Below are positions 44,220-53,692 of a stretch of 64,000 nt of DNA, piece by piece; positions within the stretch are counted from its first letter, which is position 1; every line of letters begins with the position of its first letter. This stretch comes from WTFY01 sp964614915 (GTDB lineage: Bacteria > Pseudomonadota > Gammaproteobacteria > UBA4575), in the NCBI GenBank assembly GCA_964614915.1, contig CAZTNC010000019.1, positions 62,001 through 126,000 of the forward strand, written 5' to 3'. The position numbers and the translations under genes were made by a program. The notes under the pieces are model-generated. The model saw nothing but the letters and a program-made list of their open reading frames with translations, had not been told where the DNA came from and ran no database searches.

Positions 44220-45638
44220 TCAGGCGTTTGAAATCGAATCGATGATCGAGGTCGTCGAGCAACCCTCCACATAGGGCGAGATAACAACTTCCCCTCCGTA
44301 GCTGCTGACCAGTTCGTACTCGGCCAGTTTCTCCTTTTCATAATCACCTCCCTTGACGTAAACATCGGGCTTCAGTTCCTCGATCAGCGTCAGAGGTGTG
44401 TCTTCGGAGAAAGGTATGAGCCAGTCAATGCAGCTTAACTCCTCCAGCACCTCAATGCGGTTTTGCAAACTGCACACAGGGCGGCCGTTCCCTTTGATGC
44501 TTTTTACCGAGGTATCGTCGTTGATTGCCACGATCAAATGGTCACCCCTGGACTTCGCATCGCGCAGGCAAGCGATATGGCCACGATGAATCAGATCGAA
44601 ACACCCGTTGGTAAACACGATTTTTTCATTGTTGCGTCTTTTGGCAGCCACTGCCCGTTTCAGTTCGTCAAGGTCAGTGACCCGCTTGCCTCTGGTGAGT
44701 GTGGCCTGCAAACTGAAACTTAAGTCCTCTGCGGTCACAGCCACGGTACCCAGCCTGCTAACCGCAACCCCGGCCCCTAGATTTGCGATTTTCACGGCAT
44801 CCGCAATTGGATAGTCGGCTGATAGGGCTGAGGCAAACAAGCCCACCACGGTGTCTCCGGCTCCTGTGACATCGTAGACTTCCCTGGCCTGCGTAGGGAA
44901 ATGCCTAGCCGGCTGGTCTTGTGCAAACAAGGACATGCCATGCTCACTGCGCGTGATGAGCAGGGCATCAAGATTCAGTTCCTTGCACATCCTGAGCGCC
45001 TTGTTCTCAAGCTCTTCCTCGTCCCTGCATTCACCGGCAACTTGCCTGAATTCCTGGTAGTTCGGGGTGATGATGCTTGCATTTTTGTACTTGTCGAAGC
45101 TGGCTCCTTTCGGATCTACGACGGTTCGCTTGCCAGCCTTGCGTGCGGCTTCGATGATGCGTTCAATCCCCGCAACGGCTCCCTTGTCATAATCCGAGAT
45201 CACAATGGTTCCGTGCTTGGAAATCTGCTGCTCGCAGATTTCCAGAACCTCGGTGTTGTCAGTTTCCTCACGGCTGTTTTCATGGTCCAGCCTGAGCAGC
45301 TGCTGGTTGCGGCTGACGACACGCAACTTGGTGGATGTCCTGTAATTCTCCTTGCGTGTGATTCGTGTATCGATGTCCGTGGCATCCAGCAACTCCAGCA
45401 ATCTTTTACCATTTTCGTCGTGCCCGACCATCCCGACCAAGGTCACGGCGGCCCCCACGCTGATGGCATTGGCTGCCACATTGGCCGCTCCACCCAAGCG
45501 GTTTTCCATGTCTTCAATATTGATCACCGGTACAGGTGCTTCAGGGGATATGCGGCTGGTCTCACCCAGCCAGTACTGATCGAGCATGACATCCCCGATG
45601 ACCAGGACCTTGGCCTTTGCAAGATTGCCCAGGTTCAT
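44220..45638 (-). CDS. hldE: Bifunctional heptose-7-phosphate kinase / heptose-1-phosphate adenylyltransferase
   Basis: HldE makes ADP-D-glycero-manno-heptose for the LPS core. The 472-residue protein has an N-terminal ribokinase-like domain (NRLGGAANVAANA; ATP motif DVTGAGDTVVGLFASAL) and a C-terminal nucleotidyltransferase domain (FTNGCFDLIHRGHIACL and VKGGDYEKE). Both halves look complete. It supplies the donor for WaaF and the other GT9 enzyme. It lies 80 bases downstream of ilvE on the same strand. Confidence 0.97.
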   Translation of the reverse strand: MNLGNLAKAKVLVIGDVMLDQYWLGETSRISPEAPVPVINIEDMENRLGGAANVAANAISVGAAVTLVGMVGHDENGKRLLELLDATDIDTRITRKENYRTSTKLRVVSRNQQLLRLDHENSREETDNTEVLEICEQQISKHGTIVISDYDKGAVAGIERIIEAARKAGKRTVVDPKGASFDKYKNASIITPNYQEFRQVAGECRDEEELENKALRMCKELNLDALLITRSEHGMSLFAQDQPARHFPTQAREVYDVTGAGDTVVGLFASALSADYPIADAVKIANLGAGVAVSRLGTVAVTAEDLSFSLQATLTRGKRVTDLDELKRAVAAKRRNNEKIVFTNGCFDLIHRGHIACLRDAKSRGDHLIVAINDDTSVKSIKGNGRPVCSLQNRIEVLEELSCIDWLIPFSEDTPLTLIEELKPDVYVKGGDYEKEKLAEYELVSSYGGEVVISPYVEGCSTTSIIDSISNA

Positions 45639-45718
45639 GAGGATTGACTCAGATGCACGCAGCAGCAGACTGCATCGACGACAGGCTGGCTGGCTTGGTG
45701 CGCCGCTCCAAGGCCTGT

Positions 45719-46639
45719 CTACACGTAGGCAAGCCAGTCACTGGAAAACTCGCTTTTGCCGTGCACCAGATCGAAAAACATGGCTTGCAGTTTCTGGGTC
45801 ATCGGACCCGGCTTGCCTTCCCCGATCGTGCGATTATCGAGCTCCCGTATCGGTGTGACCTCGGCCGCGCTACCCGTGAAAAAGGCCTCATCGGCAATGT
45901 ACACCTCATCACGCGTGATGCGTTTTTCCACCAGAGGAATGTCAATCGACTGGGCCAGTGCAATTACGGTATTGCGGGTGATGCCATCGAGCACCGAGGT
46001 CAGCTCCGGAGTAAAAAGCGTGCCTGCCTTGACGATAAAAAGGTTCTCGCCGCTACCCTCTGCCACGAAACCGTCCACATCCAGCAGGAGTGCCTCGTCA
46101 TAGCCATCCTGCAGCGCCTCATTCAGGGCCATCATGGAGTTGATGTAGTAGCCATTCACCTTGGCCCGGCACATGGCCACGTTGACATGATGGCGAGTGT
46201 AGGACGAAGTCTTGACTCGAATTCCGTTTTTCATCTTCTCCTGACCAAAATAGGCATCCCATTCCCAAGCGGCAACGATACAGTGGACTTTCAGATTTTC
46301 AGCCCTCAAACCCATGTCCTCGGGGCCGTAAAAACACATGGGCCGGATATAGCCGTAACGAAGGTTGTTTTTTCGAACGGTGTCCAGTTGAGCCTGACTG
46401 ATCTCCTCGGGACTGTACGGCAGCGTCATGCTGATGATTTTCGCGGAATTGAACAGTCTGCTGGTGTGCTCATGAAGGCGAAAGATGGCCGTTCCCTGGT
46501 CGGTCTGGTAAGCACGTACTCCTTCGAATACTCCGCCGCCATAGTGAAGTGTGTGAGTCAGTACATGGGTGTTGGCTTCCTGCCACGGTACAAACTCGCC
46601 GTTGTACCAGATGAACCCCTCCCTATCAGCCATTGACAT
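45719..46639 (-). CDS. ilvE: Branched-chain amino acid aminotransferase
   Basis: IlvE is a fold-type IV PLP enzyme that makes Val, Ile and Leu from their keto acids. The 306-residue protein has FIWYNGEFVPWQEANTHVLTH, GGGVFEGVRAY, the PLP lysine in RAKVNGYYINSMMA and the cofactor-binding DVDGFVAEGSGENLF. ATGs at 46639 and 46633 are both usable. The order glnE-ilvE then LPS genes resembles Pseudomonas. Confidence 0.97.
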   Translation of the reverse strand: MSMADREGFIWYNGEFVPWQEANTHVLTHTLHYGGGVFEGVRAYQTDQGTAIFRLHEHTSRLFNSAKIISMTLPYSPEEISQAQLDTVRKNNLRYGYIRPMCFYGPEDMGLRAENLKVHCIVAAWEWDAYFGQEKMKNGIRVKTSSYTRHHVNVAMCRAKVNGYYINSMMALNEALQDGYDEALLLDVDGFVAEGSGENLFIVKAGTLFTPELTSVLDGITRNTVIALAQSIDIPLVEKRITRDEVYIADEAFFTGSAAEVTPIRELDNRTIGEGKPGPMTQKLQAMFFDLVHGKSEFSSDWLAYV

Positions 46640-46671
46640 TTCTACTGGACTCCCTCAGATCAAATGGCCGT

Positions 46672-49536
46672 TTAGTGTAACAGACTTGTCCAATAGTTTT
46701 GTATGACGGACCGCTCTTCGGCAAACATGTCGACCGCGACAGTTTCCGGCAACAACTGCAGACTCAACTGGTGAAGATGCTTGCGGTATGCGATGTAAAT
46801 CGCCTTGAGTTCCTCGACAGATTCATGCTTGATCAGACCGGCTTTCGCACATGCATCCAGAATCCTGACATTGTCCGTATGCACACAAATGTCGTTGTGC
46901 TGGTTTGCATAGCTCAGCACATAGAACTGCACGATAAACTCGATATCAATAATCCCGCCCCGGTCTTTCTTGAGACTGAACTGTGCCCCGTTCCTGGGGG
47001 AATGGCCCGCCACTATTTTTTCGCGCATTTCAATGACCGAACTTCGCACCTCGTCGATGTCGCGTGCCTGGCAAAGCAAATCTTTTCTCAACTTCTGGAA
47101 GGTATCGGCCAAGCTCTTGCTTGCGGTAACCGGCCTTGCACGAATCAGGGCCTGGTGCTCCCACAACCAGGCCTTGTCCCTCAGGTAGTCCGCATAGGTT
47201 GCCAGGGAACAGACCATAGCTCCGGATTGACCGTATGGCCGAAGCCTTGTATCGATATCGAAAACCTTGCCGGATGCCGTGGTCGTCGTCAGCAGATGTA
47301 TGGTGCGCTGCACCACCCGGGTGAAGAAAACCGTATTTTTCAGCTTGCGCTCGCCATCGGTTTCACCTGACTCGTCGACGCCGTCATGTACGAAAACCAC
47401 ATCGAGATCAGAGCCGTAGCCGAGTTCCAGGCCGCCCAGCTTGCCATATTCGATGATCAACAGCTCCGGTTTCACGGCTCGACCGTCCACGATGCATGTC
47501 GGCTCACCATACTTGTCTGCCAAATCCTGATACGCCTTGCGGGTCGCGCTCTTGAGGCAGGTATCCGCAAGCCAGGACAGGTGGTCACTGACCCGCATGA
47601 TGGGGTAGTCCGTTACGATATCTGCCGCAGCGATCCGCAAGACCTGGGCATGCTTGAACTCACGCAGGCGTTCCATGTAGGCCTCGAGATTGGTCCCGGA
47701 GGCATCCATCAGCATCTGCAGCTGCTCAAGCACCTGCATCTGGTACTGCATCTCCTCGAGGTCCGGGGGATCGTAGTTGTCCGTATGCAGCAACTCATCC
47801 AGCAGCAGCGGATGCGCGGCAATGTACTGAGCTACCCATTGACTGGCCTCAATCAGTTTGAGCAACTTGCTCAGCTTGTCCTGGTTCTCGGTCAGCAGGG
47901 CGATATAGGTAGAACGCTGCACAATCTTGGTGAGGATTCTCAGAAAACGAGTCAGGATTAAAGTTGCCTGGGAGTGGCTGGAAAGATCTCTCAAGAAAAC
48001 AGGGAAGAATCGTTCCAGTCTTTGTTCCGCCACAGGCTCTATCTGGCGTACCGATTCCTCGAACCCTCGCAAGCGGCGGTAGATGTCCTTGGCATCCTCA
48101 TCGAAGTGTCTCGTCAGGATTTCCATGCACAAGGACTCATCCTGGATTTGGGACCACACCAATGCCAGATCGCCAAAATCCTTGCCAAGATCTTCAGGGT
48201 CTGCATGCTCGGTCAGCAGCAAGGCATGGAATATCCTGCTGACCTTTGCCGTGCGGTCCAGGTACTCGCCGTACAATGCATCCCAGGATTCAAAGCCCAT
48301 GGCATAGGCGTACTGCTGGCGCTCCGGATCCTTGGCCGGCAGGCTGTACACCTGCTGGTCCTCGCGCATCTGCAGACAGTTTTCCGCTTTTCTCAAGAAC
48401 AGGTAGGCATTGCGCAACTCGGTCACATTTTCATCGGACAGCTTGCCGCTCCCACCCAGATAGGCGAGTGCCTCAAGGGTTGAGCGCATCCGAAGGTCGG
48501 GGTCCCGGCCCCCGTATATCAACTGGAACATCTGGGCGACGAATTCGATTTCACGGATGCCCCCCTGCCCGATTTTCAGGTTGTCCCGGTTCGCCGCCTG
48601 ACCCGCCTTGCGGTCGACCATGACCTTCATCTCGCGCAGCGACTGCATCACGCCATAATCATGGTAGCGGCGGTACATGAAGGGACTGACGTCCTTGAGA
48701 AACTGTTCACCGGTGTTCGTGTCACCGGCAATTGCACGTGCCCTGATCCAGGCATACCGTTCCCAGTCACGCCCGGTGGTTTGAAAATACTGGTCGATCC
48801 CTGCAAGGCTTGGCACCAGTGCACCGGAATTGCCGAATGGCCTGAGCCTCGTGTCAACCCGAAAGACGAACCCGTCCTGGGTTTGCTGCGAGAGCACCTT
48901 GATCAGTAATTGAACAAGCTTCAAATAGAAGCTGCCGGCTTTGGCACGCTCATCCTGCGAATAAGCAGACTCGTCCACATAGGCGAACACGAGATCCACG
49001 TCCGATGAAAAATTGAGTTCGCCGCCACCGAGCTTGCCCAATGCAAAGACCACAATGTTATTGGACATGGACTGCTCGAACTGACCGGCATGGGGACGTG
49101 ACTTCAGCCACTCAAAGCACCACGAAAGTGCCCGGTCTATACAGACTTGCGCATAGGCACTGAGCTCGGACAGGGTCTGCTGCTCTGTGGCGTACTGCTG
49201 CAGGTCCCGCCATGCGATGCGTGCATAGGCACGGCTTCTGGAACCGCGCAGGATTTGCTGCAAGTGCTCGATACCCGTGGCCTCGCTGAGCTCGGATTCC
49301 AGTTGCTCGGCAAACTGTGCGAAATCGCAATCCGTGTGCAGCTGTCCCTGGGAGAGCAACTCCTCCAGCCACTGCGGCTGTGCGCCACAGACCCGCCGAA
49401 TGAAGGGACTCGCATGCCACATGGACAGGATCTCATCGCGGTATTTTTCGATGGACGCCCCCCCTGTTTTGGCAGTCAGTGTCTCGAAATCCTGCTCGAA
49501 TCGAGAGGAGAGCGGTTTGGGCAAGGGTGTCAGCAT
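46672..49536 (-). CDS. glnE: Glutamine synthetase adenylyltransferase / adenylyl-removing enzyme
   Basis: GlnE adds and removes AMP on glutamine synthetase according to nitrogen status. The 954-residue protein has two nucleotidyltransferase domains, with GGGELNFSSDVDLVFAY in the N-terminal removing domain and GGLELGYGSDLDVVFVHD in the C-terminal adding domain, separated by a helical region. I chose the ATG at 49536 (MLTPLPKPLSSRFEQ); the extra 21 codons upstream overlap the control region of fbpA. Confidence 0.97.
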   Translation of the reverse strand: MLTPLPKPLSSRFEQDFETLTAKTGGASIEKYRDEILSMWHASPFIRRVCGAQPQWLEELLSQGQLHTDCDFAQFAEQLESELSEATGIEHLQQILRGSRSRAYARIAWRDLQQYATEQQTLSELSAYAQVCIDRALSWCFEWLKSRPHAGQFEQSMSNNIVVFALGKLGGGELNFSSDVDLVFAYVDESAYSQDERAKAGSFYLKLVQLLIKVLSQQTQDGFVFRVDTRLRPFGNSGALVPSLAGIDQYFQTTGRDWERYAWIRARAIAGDTNTGEQFLKDVSPFMYRRYHDYGVMQSLREMKVMVDRKAGQAANRDNLKIGQGGIREIEFVAQMFQLIYGGRDPDLRMRSTLEALAYLGGSGKLSDENVTELRNAYLFLRKAENCLQMREDQQVYSLPAKDPERQQYAYAMGFESWDALYGEYLDRTAKVSRIFHALLLTEHADPEDLGKDFGDLALVWSQIQDESLCMEILTRHFDEDAKDIYRRLRGFEESVRQIEPVAEQRLERFFPVFLRDLSSHSQATLILTRFLRILTKIVQRSTYIALLTENQDKLSKLLKLIEASQWVAQYIAAHPLLLDELLHTDNYDPPDLEEMQYQMQVLEQLQMLMDASGTNLEAYMERLREFKHAQVLRIAAADIVTDYPIMRVSDHLSWLADTCLKSATRKAYQDLADKYGEPTCIVDGRAVKPELLIIEYGKLGGLELGYGSDLDVVFVHDGVDESGETDGERKLKNTVFFTRVVQRTIHLLTTTTASGKVFDIDTRLRPYGQSGAMVCSLATYADYLRDKAWLWEHQALIRARPVTASKSLADTFQKLRKDLLCQARDIDEVRSSVIEMREKIVAGHSPRNGAQFSLKKDRGGIIDIEFIVQFYVLSYANQHNDICVHTDNVRILDACAKAGLIKHESVEELKAIYIAYRKHLHQLSLQLLPETVAVDMFAEERSVIQNYWTSLLH

Positions 49537-49609
49537 AGTTGCGGAATATATATCAAAGCCTCGGGGAAGAAAGGTGAAATGCTGTCCATGGCTATACAAT
49601 CGGGATATC

Positions 49610-49639
49610 TTGAATGCTAATGAGAATAGCTATTATTAT
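49610..49639 (+). promoter_or_regulatory. Candidate fbpA promoter
   Basis: TTGAAT (49610-49615) and TATTAT (49634-49639) are separated by 18 bases, about 45 bases before the fbpA ATG. The Fur-like site fills the spacer. Confidence 0.5.
49616..49634 (+). promoter_or_regulatory. Fur-box-like operator of the iron importer
   Basis: The 19 bases match the consensus Fur box (GATAATGATAATCATTATC) at 13 positions. They lie inside the candidate promoter, so iron-loaded Fur would block transcription of fbpABC. This fits the predicted ferric-iron transport function. Confidence 0.65.
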
Positions 49640-49681
49640 TGTATACTTGTACAACATATTCATAGTTCAAGAAGGACCCCC

Positions 49682-50710
49682 ATGAAAAGCCGAAGCCTGC
49701 CCGGAGTGCGGTTCGTACTCGGCGTCGGACTGTGCCTGTTGGGCTCACTGCTCAGCGCGGCTGAAGTGAACGTGTACTCGGCCAGGAAAGAAAACCTGAT
49801 CAAACCCCTGCTGCTTCAGTTTGCAGAACAAACGGATATCCAGGTCAACCTGATCACGGGAAAGGCTGACGCACTTCTACAACGCATTGTCAGCGAGGGC
49901 AAGCATTCTCCGGCAGATCTTTTAATCACGGTTGATGCGGGTCGCCTGCACCGTGCCCAACAGGCACAGGCCTTGCAGCCCGTAGACTCAAAGATCCTGA
50001 ATGATTCCATTCCTGAGCAATACCGGGACCCTGCAGGATACTGGTACGCACTGTCACTGCGAACACGCCCGATCATGTATGCGCTCGACCGTGTCAGTCC
50101 CGAGGATTTGTCAACCTACGAGGCGCTGGTGGACACGACCTGGAAGCAGAGGATTTGCATTCGCTCCTCGAACAACATCTACAACCAGTCGCTGGTCGCA
50201 TCCCTGCTCGCCCACCACGGCGAAAGTGAGACACTGGGCTGGGTACAGGGCCTGGTCAGCAATTTTGCACGCTCTCCTCAGGGTGGGGACCGCGACCAGA
50301 TCCGGGCAGTCGCTGCGGGGCAATGCGACCTTGCAATTGCAAACAGCTACTATCTGGGAAAAATGCTCGCTTCCAAGGACGCGGCTCAACGCAGCGCAGC
50401 ACAGAAAGTCAGGATTTTCTGGCCCAATCAGGAAGGCCGGGGTGTGCATGTCAATATCAGCGGGGCAGCCGTTGCCAGGCACTCAAAGAACAGGGCATCC
50501 GCCATTAAATTGCTGGAATTCCTGGTCAGCGATGATGCGCAGCGCTGGTACGCAAAAACCAATTTCGAATACCCGGTCAAGGCCGGCATACGGCCTAGCG
50601 AAATGTTGGAAAACTGGGGCGAGTTCAAAGCGGACATCCTGAGTCTTCACCAGCTGGGTGAACTCAACGCACAAGCCGTGATGGTCATGGACCGTGCCCA
50701 CTGGAAATAG
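49682..50710 (+). CDS. fbpA: Ferric-iron ABC transporter, substrate-binding protein
   Basis: The 342-residue periplasmic protein has a signal peptide (VLGVGLCLLGSLLSAAE) and the FbpA/FutA pattern: NVYSARKENLIKPLLLQFAE, ADLLITVDAGRL, and the iron-ligand tyrosine pair in ANSYYLGKML. It binds free Fe3+ and delivers it to FbpB. It starts 48 bases after the Fur-box-like site and is followed by the permease gene 18 bases later. Confidence 0.93.
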   Translation: MKSRSLPGVRFVLGVGLCLLGSLLSAAEVNVYSARKENLIKPLLLQFAEQTDIQVNLITGKADALLQRIVSEGKHSPADLLITVDAGRLHRAQQAQALQPVDSKILNDSIPEQYRDPAGYWYALSLRTRPIMYALDRVSPEDLSTYEALVDTTWKQRICIRSSNNIYNQSLVASLLAHHGESETLGWVQGLVSNFARSPQGGDRDQIRAVAAGQCDLAIANSYYLGKMLASKDAAQRSAAQKVRIFWPNQEGRGVHVNISGAAVARHSKNRASAIKLLEFLVSDDAQRWYAKTNFEYPVKAGIRPSEMLENWGEFKADILSLHQLGELNAQAVMVMDRAHWK

Positions 50711-50728
50711 GCATTGGCAATCCCGGCG

Positions 50729-52426
50729 ATGGGCACACAAAATGAAGCGCTAGCCCTACCGGGCGTTTTCCAGCGGTTTCGGCAACAAAAAAGCAATCTT
50801 GGCTGGCTTTTTTTTGCGGTTTGTACCGCCTTGTTGCTGAGCATCCCTGTTGTTACTGTCCTCTACTCGGTCACATTGCCAGCCAGCAACATCTGGTCAC
50901 ACCTGAGGTCTACCGTCCTTGCAGACTATGCCCTGAATTCCCTGGTGCTGGCGGTCGGTGTCTGCATCGGAACGTCCCTGATCGGCATCACCACCGCCTG
51001 GTTGTGCAGCGCCTACAGCTTCCCCGGCAGAAAGCTTTTTGGCTGGACATTGCTATTGCCGCTTGCATTTCCTCCGTACATCATTGCCTACACCTATACC
51101 GGCATGCTCGATTTTGCCGGCCCCGTGCAGACTTCACTGCGCACCATCTTTGACTGGGAGTATGGAGACTACTGGTTCCCTGAGATCCGCTCCATTGTTG
51201 GTGCCACCATCATGATCTCCCTGGTTTTGTACCCCTACGTCTATCTGCTTCTGAGAACCGCATTTTCCGAGCAATCCTCCAGTCTGCGTGAGGCCAGCCA
51301 CATGTTTGGTGTGGGCTCCTATAAGACCCTTTTCACGATTATCTTGCCCATGGCACGTCCTGCCCTTGTTGCAGGGCTGACCCTGGTGGTCATGGAAACG
51401 CTGGCCGACTACGGAACCGTTCACTATTTTGGCGTGCCGACTTTCACTACAGGTATTCTTCGCACCTGGTTTGGTCTTGGTGACCGGGTTGCGGCCACTC
51501 AATTGGCCAGTCTGTTGCTGCTTTGCGTGTTCGCCGTAATCCTGGCAGAGCGCTACTCGCGAAAAGCGGTTCGCTACCAGAACCCTGCCAGGGTGCAAAA
51601 AAGCTGGCGCTACCCGCTGACGGGAATCAAGGCCATTGCGGCAGTAGTCATCTGCAGCCTCCCCGTTCTCCTCGGCTTCGTGGTTCCCGCACTGCAGCTA
51701 GGTACATGGACGCTCAGGACCGCTCCCGAAATCATCGACTATTCTTTCTTGACACTGGTCATCAACACGGTGCAGCTTGCCGTCATCGTGACCCTCATAA
51801 TCATCACAGCATCCGCTGTACTGGCTTATGGAAAGCGTGTCGGCACACATTTTTCCATCCCCTACACCGTGAACCTCAGCTCGATGGGCTACGCGGTGCC
51901 CGGGGTCATCATCGCGGTGGGCGTGCTGTTGCCCTTTGCATGGCTGGACAATGCACTGGATGCATGGCTGCAGCAAAACCTCGGCATCTCCTCCGGCCTG
52001 ATCCTGACCGGTACCCTGATATCCTTGGCATTTGCACACGTGGTACGCTTCATGGCCATCGGACTGAACTCGGTGGACGCCAGCCTGGCAAAAATACATC
52101 GCAGCATTGACGATGCTGCACAACTGTTGGGACGCAAAACCTTCGAGCGCTTTACCAGCATTCATCTTCCCATGATCAGGGGCGGGATACTCACTGCGGC
52201 ATTGCTGGTGTTCGTCGAGGTCACCAAAGAGCTGCCGGCCACCCTCGTATTACGCCCGTTCGACTTCAACACCCTTGCGGTGCGGACGTACGAACTGGCT
52301 TCCGACGAACGCCTGGCAGATGCCTCAAGCAGCGCATTGCTGATCGTAGCCATCAGTGTCTTGCCCATCTTGGTACTGAACCGCTCGATCATACAAAGTG
52401 GAGTCGTACATGGCGCCCAGACTTGA
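50729..52426 (+). CDS. fbpB: Ferric-iron ABC transporter permease
   Basis: The 565-residue protein is a fused double permease with about twelve membrane segments. EAA-type loops are at EASHMFGVGSYKTLFTIILP and DDAAQLLGRKTFERFTSIHL, which contact the ATPase. I chose the ATG at 50729; a TTG at 50714 is also in frame. The stop overlaps the fbpC start by 17 bases, showing coupling. Confidence 0.93.
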   Translation: MGTQNEALALPGVFQRFRQQKSNLGWLFFAVCTALLLSIPVVTVLYSVTLPASNIWSHLRSTVLADYALNSLVLAVGVCIGTSLIGITTAWLCSAYSFPGRKLFGWTLLLPLAFPPYIIAYTYTGMLDFAGPVQTSLRTIFDWEYGDYWFPEIRSIVGATIMISLVLYPYVYLLLRTAFSEQSSSLREASHMFGVGSYKTLFTIILPMARPALVAGLTLVVMETLADYGTVHYFGVPTFTTGILRTWFGLGDRVAATQLASLLLLCVFAVILAERYSRKAVRYQNPARVQKSWRYPLTGIKAIAAVVICSLPVLLGFVVPALQLGTWTLRTAPEIIDYSFLTLVINTVQLAVIVTLIIITASAVLAYGKRVGTHFSIPYTVNLSSMGYAVPGVIIAVGVLLPFAWLDNALDAWLQQNLGISSGLILTGTLISLAFAHVVRFMAIGLNSVDASLAKIHRSIDDAAQLLGRKTFERFTSIHLPMIRGGILTAALLVFVEVTKELPATLVLRPFDFNTLAVRTYELASDERLADASSSALLIVAISVLPILVLNRSIIQSGVVHGAQT

Positions 52427-53483
52427 AGTACGCAACGTCAGCCTGAAGCTGCATAACAAGAGCACCTTGCAAAACGTTTCCCTGCAGCTTGAGCCGGGAT
52501 GCATCGCTTCCGTACTGGGACCCAGCGGCTGCGGTAAAACCACGCTGCTGCGTGCGCTTGCAGGATTCCAGCCCGTCGCCAGCGGCGAGATCTACGTGCA
52601 TGAAAGGCTTTTCAGCAAGGCACAGTTCACCCTCGCTCCGGAAAAAAGGCATATCAGCATGATGTTCCAGGATCTTGCATTATTTCCCCATCTGACTGTT
52701 CGGCAGAACATATGCTTTGGCCTCAAGTCACTGAACGAAAGTGACCAGATGGCGCGTGCGCGAGCGGTGCTCGAACTGATCGAGCTGGAGCACAAGGGAG
52801 AAAAGTATCCGCACCAGCTGTCCACCGGACAACAGCAAAGGGTCGCATTGGCACGGGCACTGGCCCCCAGGCCTGAGATCCTGTTGCTCGATGAGCCCTT
52901 CTCCAACCTCGATCCTGACCTGCGCGAACAGGTCGCAACGGGAGTGCGAAAGATTCTCAAACATGAGAACGTCACCGCGATACTTGTGACGCATGACCAG
53001 AACGAAGCCTTCGCCATGGCCGATGAGATCGGTGTCATGGCTGGAGGTCGAATCGAGCAATGGGACAGTGCCTACAACGTCTATCACAGGCCCAAAACCC
53101 GTTTTGTCGCCGATTTCATCGGCCTCGGCAGCATGCTTCCCGCCACGGTGCTTGACGCGCATACGCTGGACACCGAGTTTGGCCAGCTGCAGGGCAATCT
53201 GGATTCGTCTTTTGCTCGCGGTGAGGAAGTGGACTTGCTGGTACGCCCGGATGATATCCCCCATGATGACAGCAGTCCCATAACTGCATTGGTAGAAGAA
53301 AAGCGTTTTCGCGGTGCCGAGTTTTTGTACAAGCTTCGCTTGCAGAGCGGGAATTCCGTGCTGTGCTATGCCTCCAGCCACCACGACCACCAGATCGGTG
53401 AGCCGATCGGCATCAAGGTCGACATCGAACATCTGGTCATCTTTGCCCGCCAGTCTCCCCTGCCATCAAGCAAATCATCCTAG
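52410..53483 (+). CDS. fbpC: Ferric-iron ABC transporter ATPase
   Basis: The 357-residue protein has Walker A GPSGCGKTT, the signature LSTGQQQRVALARAL, Walker B ILLLDEPFSNLD and the H-loop THDQNE, followed by a C-terminal TOBE-like regulatory domain. It powers FbpB. The ATG at 52410 is preceded by GTGGAG. The gene completes the fbpABC operon. Confidence 0.93.
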   Translation: MAPRLEVRNVSLKLHNKSTLQNVSLQLEPGCIASVLGPSGCGKTTLLRALAGFQPVASGEIYVHERLFSKAQFTLAPEKRHISMMFQDLALFPHLTVRQNICFGLKSLNESDQMARARAVLELIELEHKGEKYPHQLSTGQQQRVALARALAPRPEILLLDEPFSNLDPDLREQVATGVRKILKHENVTAILVTHDQNEAFAMADEIGVMAGGRIEQWDSAYNVYHRPKTRFVADFIGLGSMLPATVLDAHTLDTEFGQLQGNLDSSFARGEEVDLLVRPDDIPHDDSSPITALVEEKRFRGAEFLYKLRLQSGNSVLCYASSHHDHQIGEPIGIKVDIEHLVIFARQSPLPSSKSS

Positions 53484-53550
53484 GGCCGGCTTTCAGTTAA
53501 CCCATACCTCCCGAAGGGGACCGGGCAAGTTCACACGATCTCGTGAAACT

Positions 53551-53579
53551 TTGCATTCCAGACGCGTAACCGCTATAAA
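53551..53579 (+). promoter_or_regulatory. Candidate sigma70 promoter of ilvD
   Basis: TTGCAT (53551-53556) and TATAAA (53574-53579) have the ideal 17-base spacer. Transcription would start near 53586, leaving a leader of about 107 bases before ilvD. Confidence 0.65.
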
Positions 53580-53594
53580 AAGCCAAAAATACAG

Positions 53595-53670
53595 CGCGCA
53601 TCGATCGGCCAAGACTGCAGATCGAACGCGCGTAACAGGACTTCTTTTGATGCCATCCTGCCTGGATGGC
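53595..53670 (+). promoter_or_regulatory. Structured ilvD leader with two hairpins
   Basis: The first hairpin pairs CGCGC-A-TCGATC (53595-53606) with GATCGA-AC-GCGCG (53620-53632) around a 13-base loop, about 11 base pairs. The second pairs GCCATCC (53652-53658) with GGATGGC (53664-53670) around TGCCT. Between them lies CTTCTTTTG. This could be an attenuator or a protein or ligand site. No known riboswitch class is recognised. Confidence 0.5.
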
Positions 53671-53679
53671 TGCATGTAG
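53650..53679 (+). CDS. Possible leader peptide upstream of ilvD
   Basis: A 9-codon ORF, MPSCLDGCM, starts at 53650 with AGGA 9 bases upstream and ends 13 bases before the ilvD start. It spans the second leader hairpin. It has two Cys and one Leu codon, but no run of Ile, Val or Leu codons as in classic ilv attenuators. It may be chance. Confidence 0.35.
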   Translation: MPSCLDGCM

Positions 53680-53692
53680 CAGGTAACCGGCT

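Noticed and set aside
45644..46636. A 330-codon open frame on the plus strand
   Set aside because: It mirrors ilvE and shows no recognisable domain.
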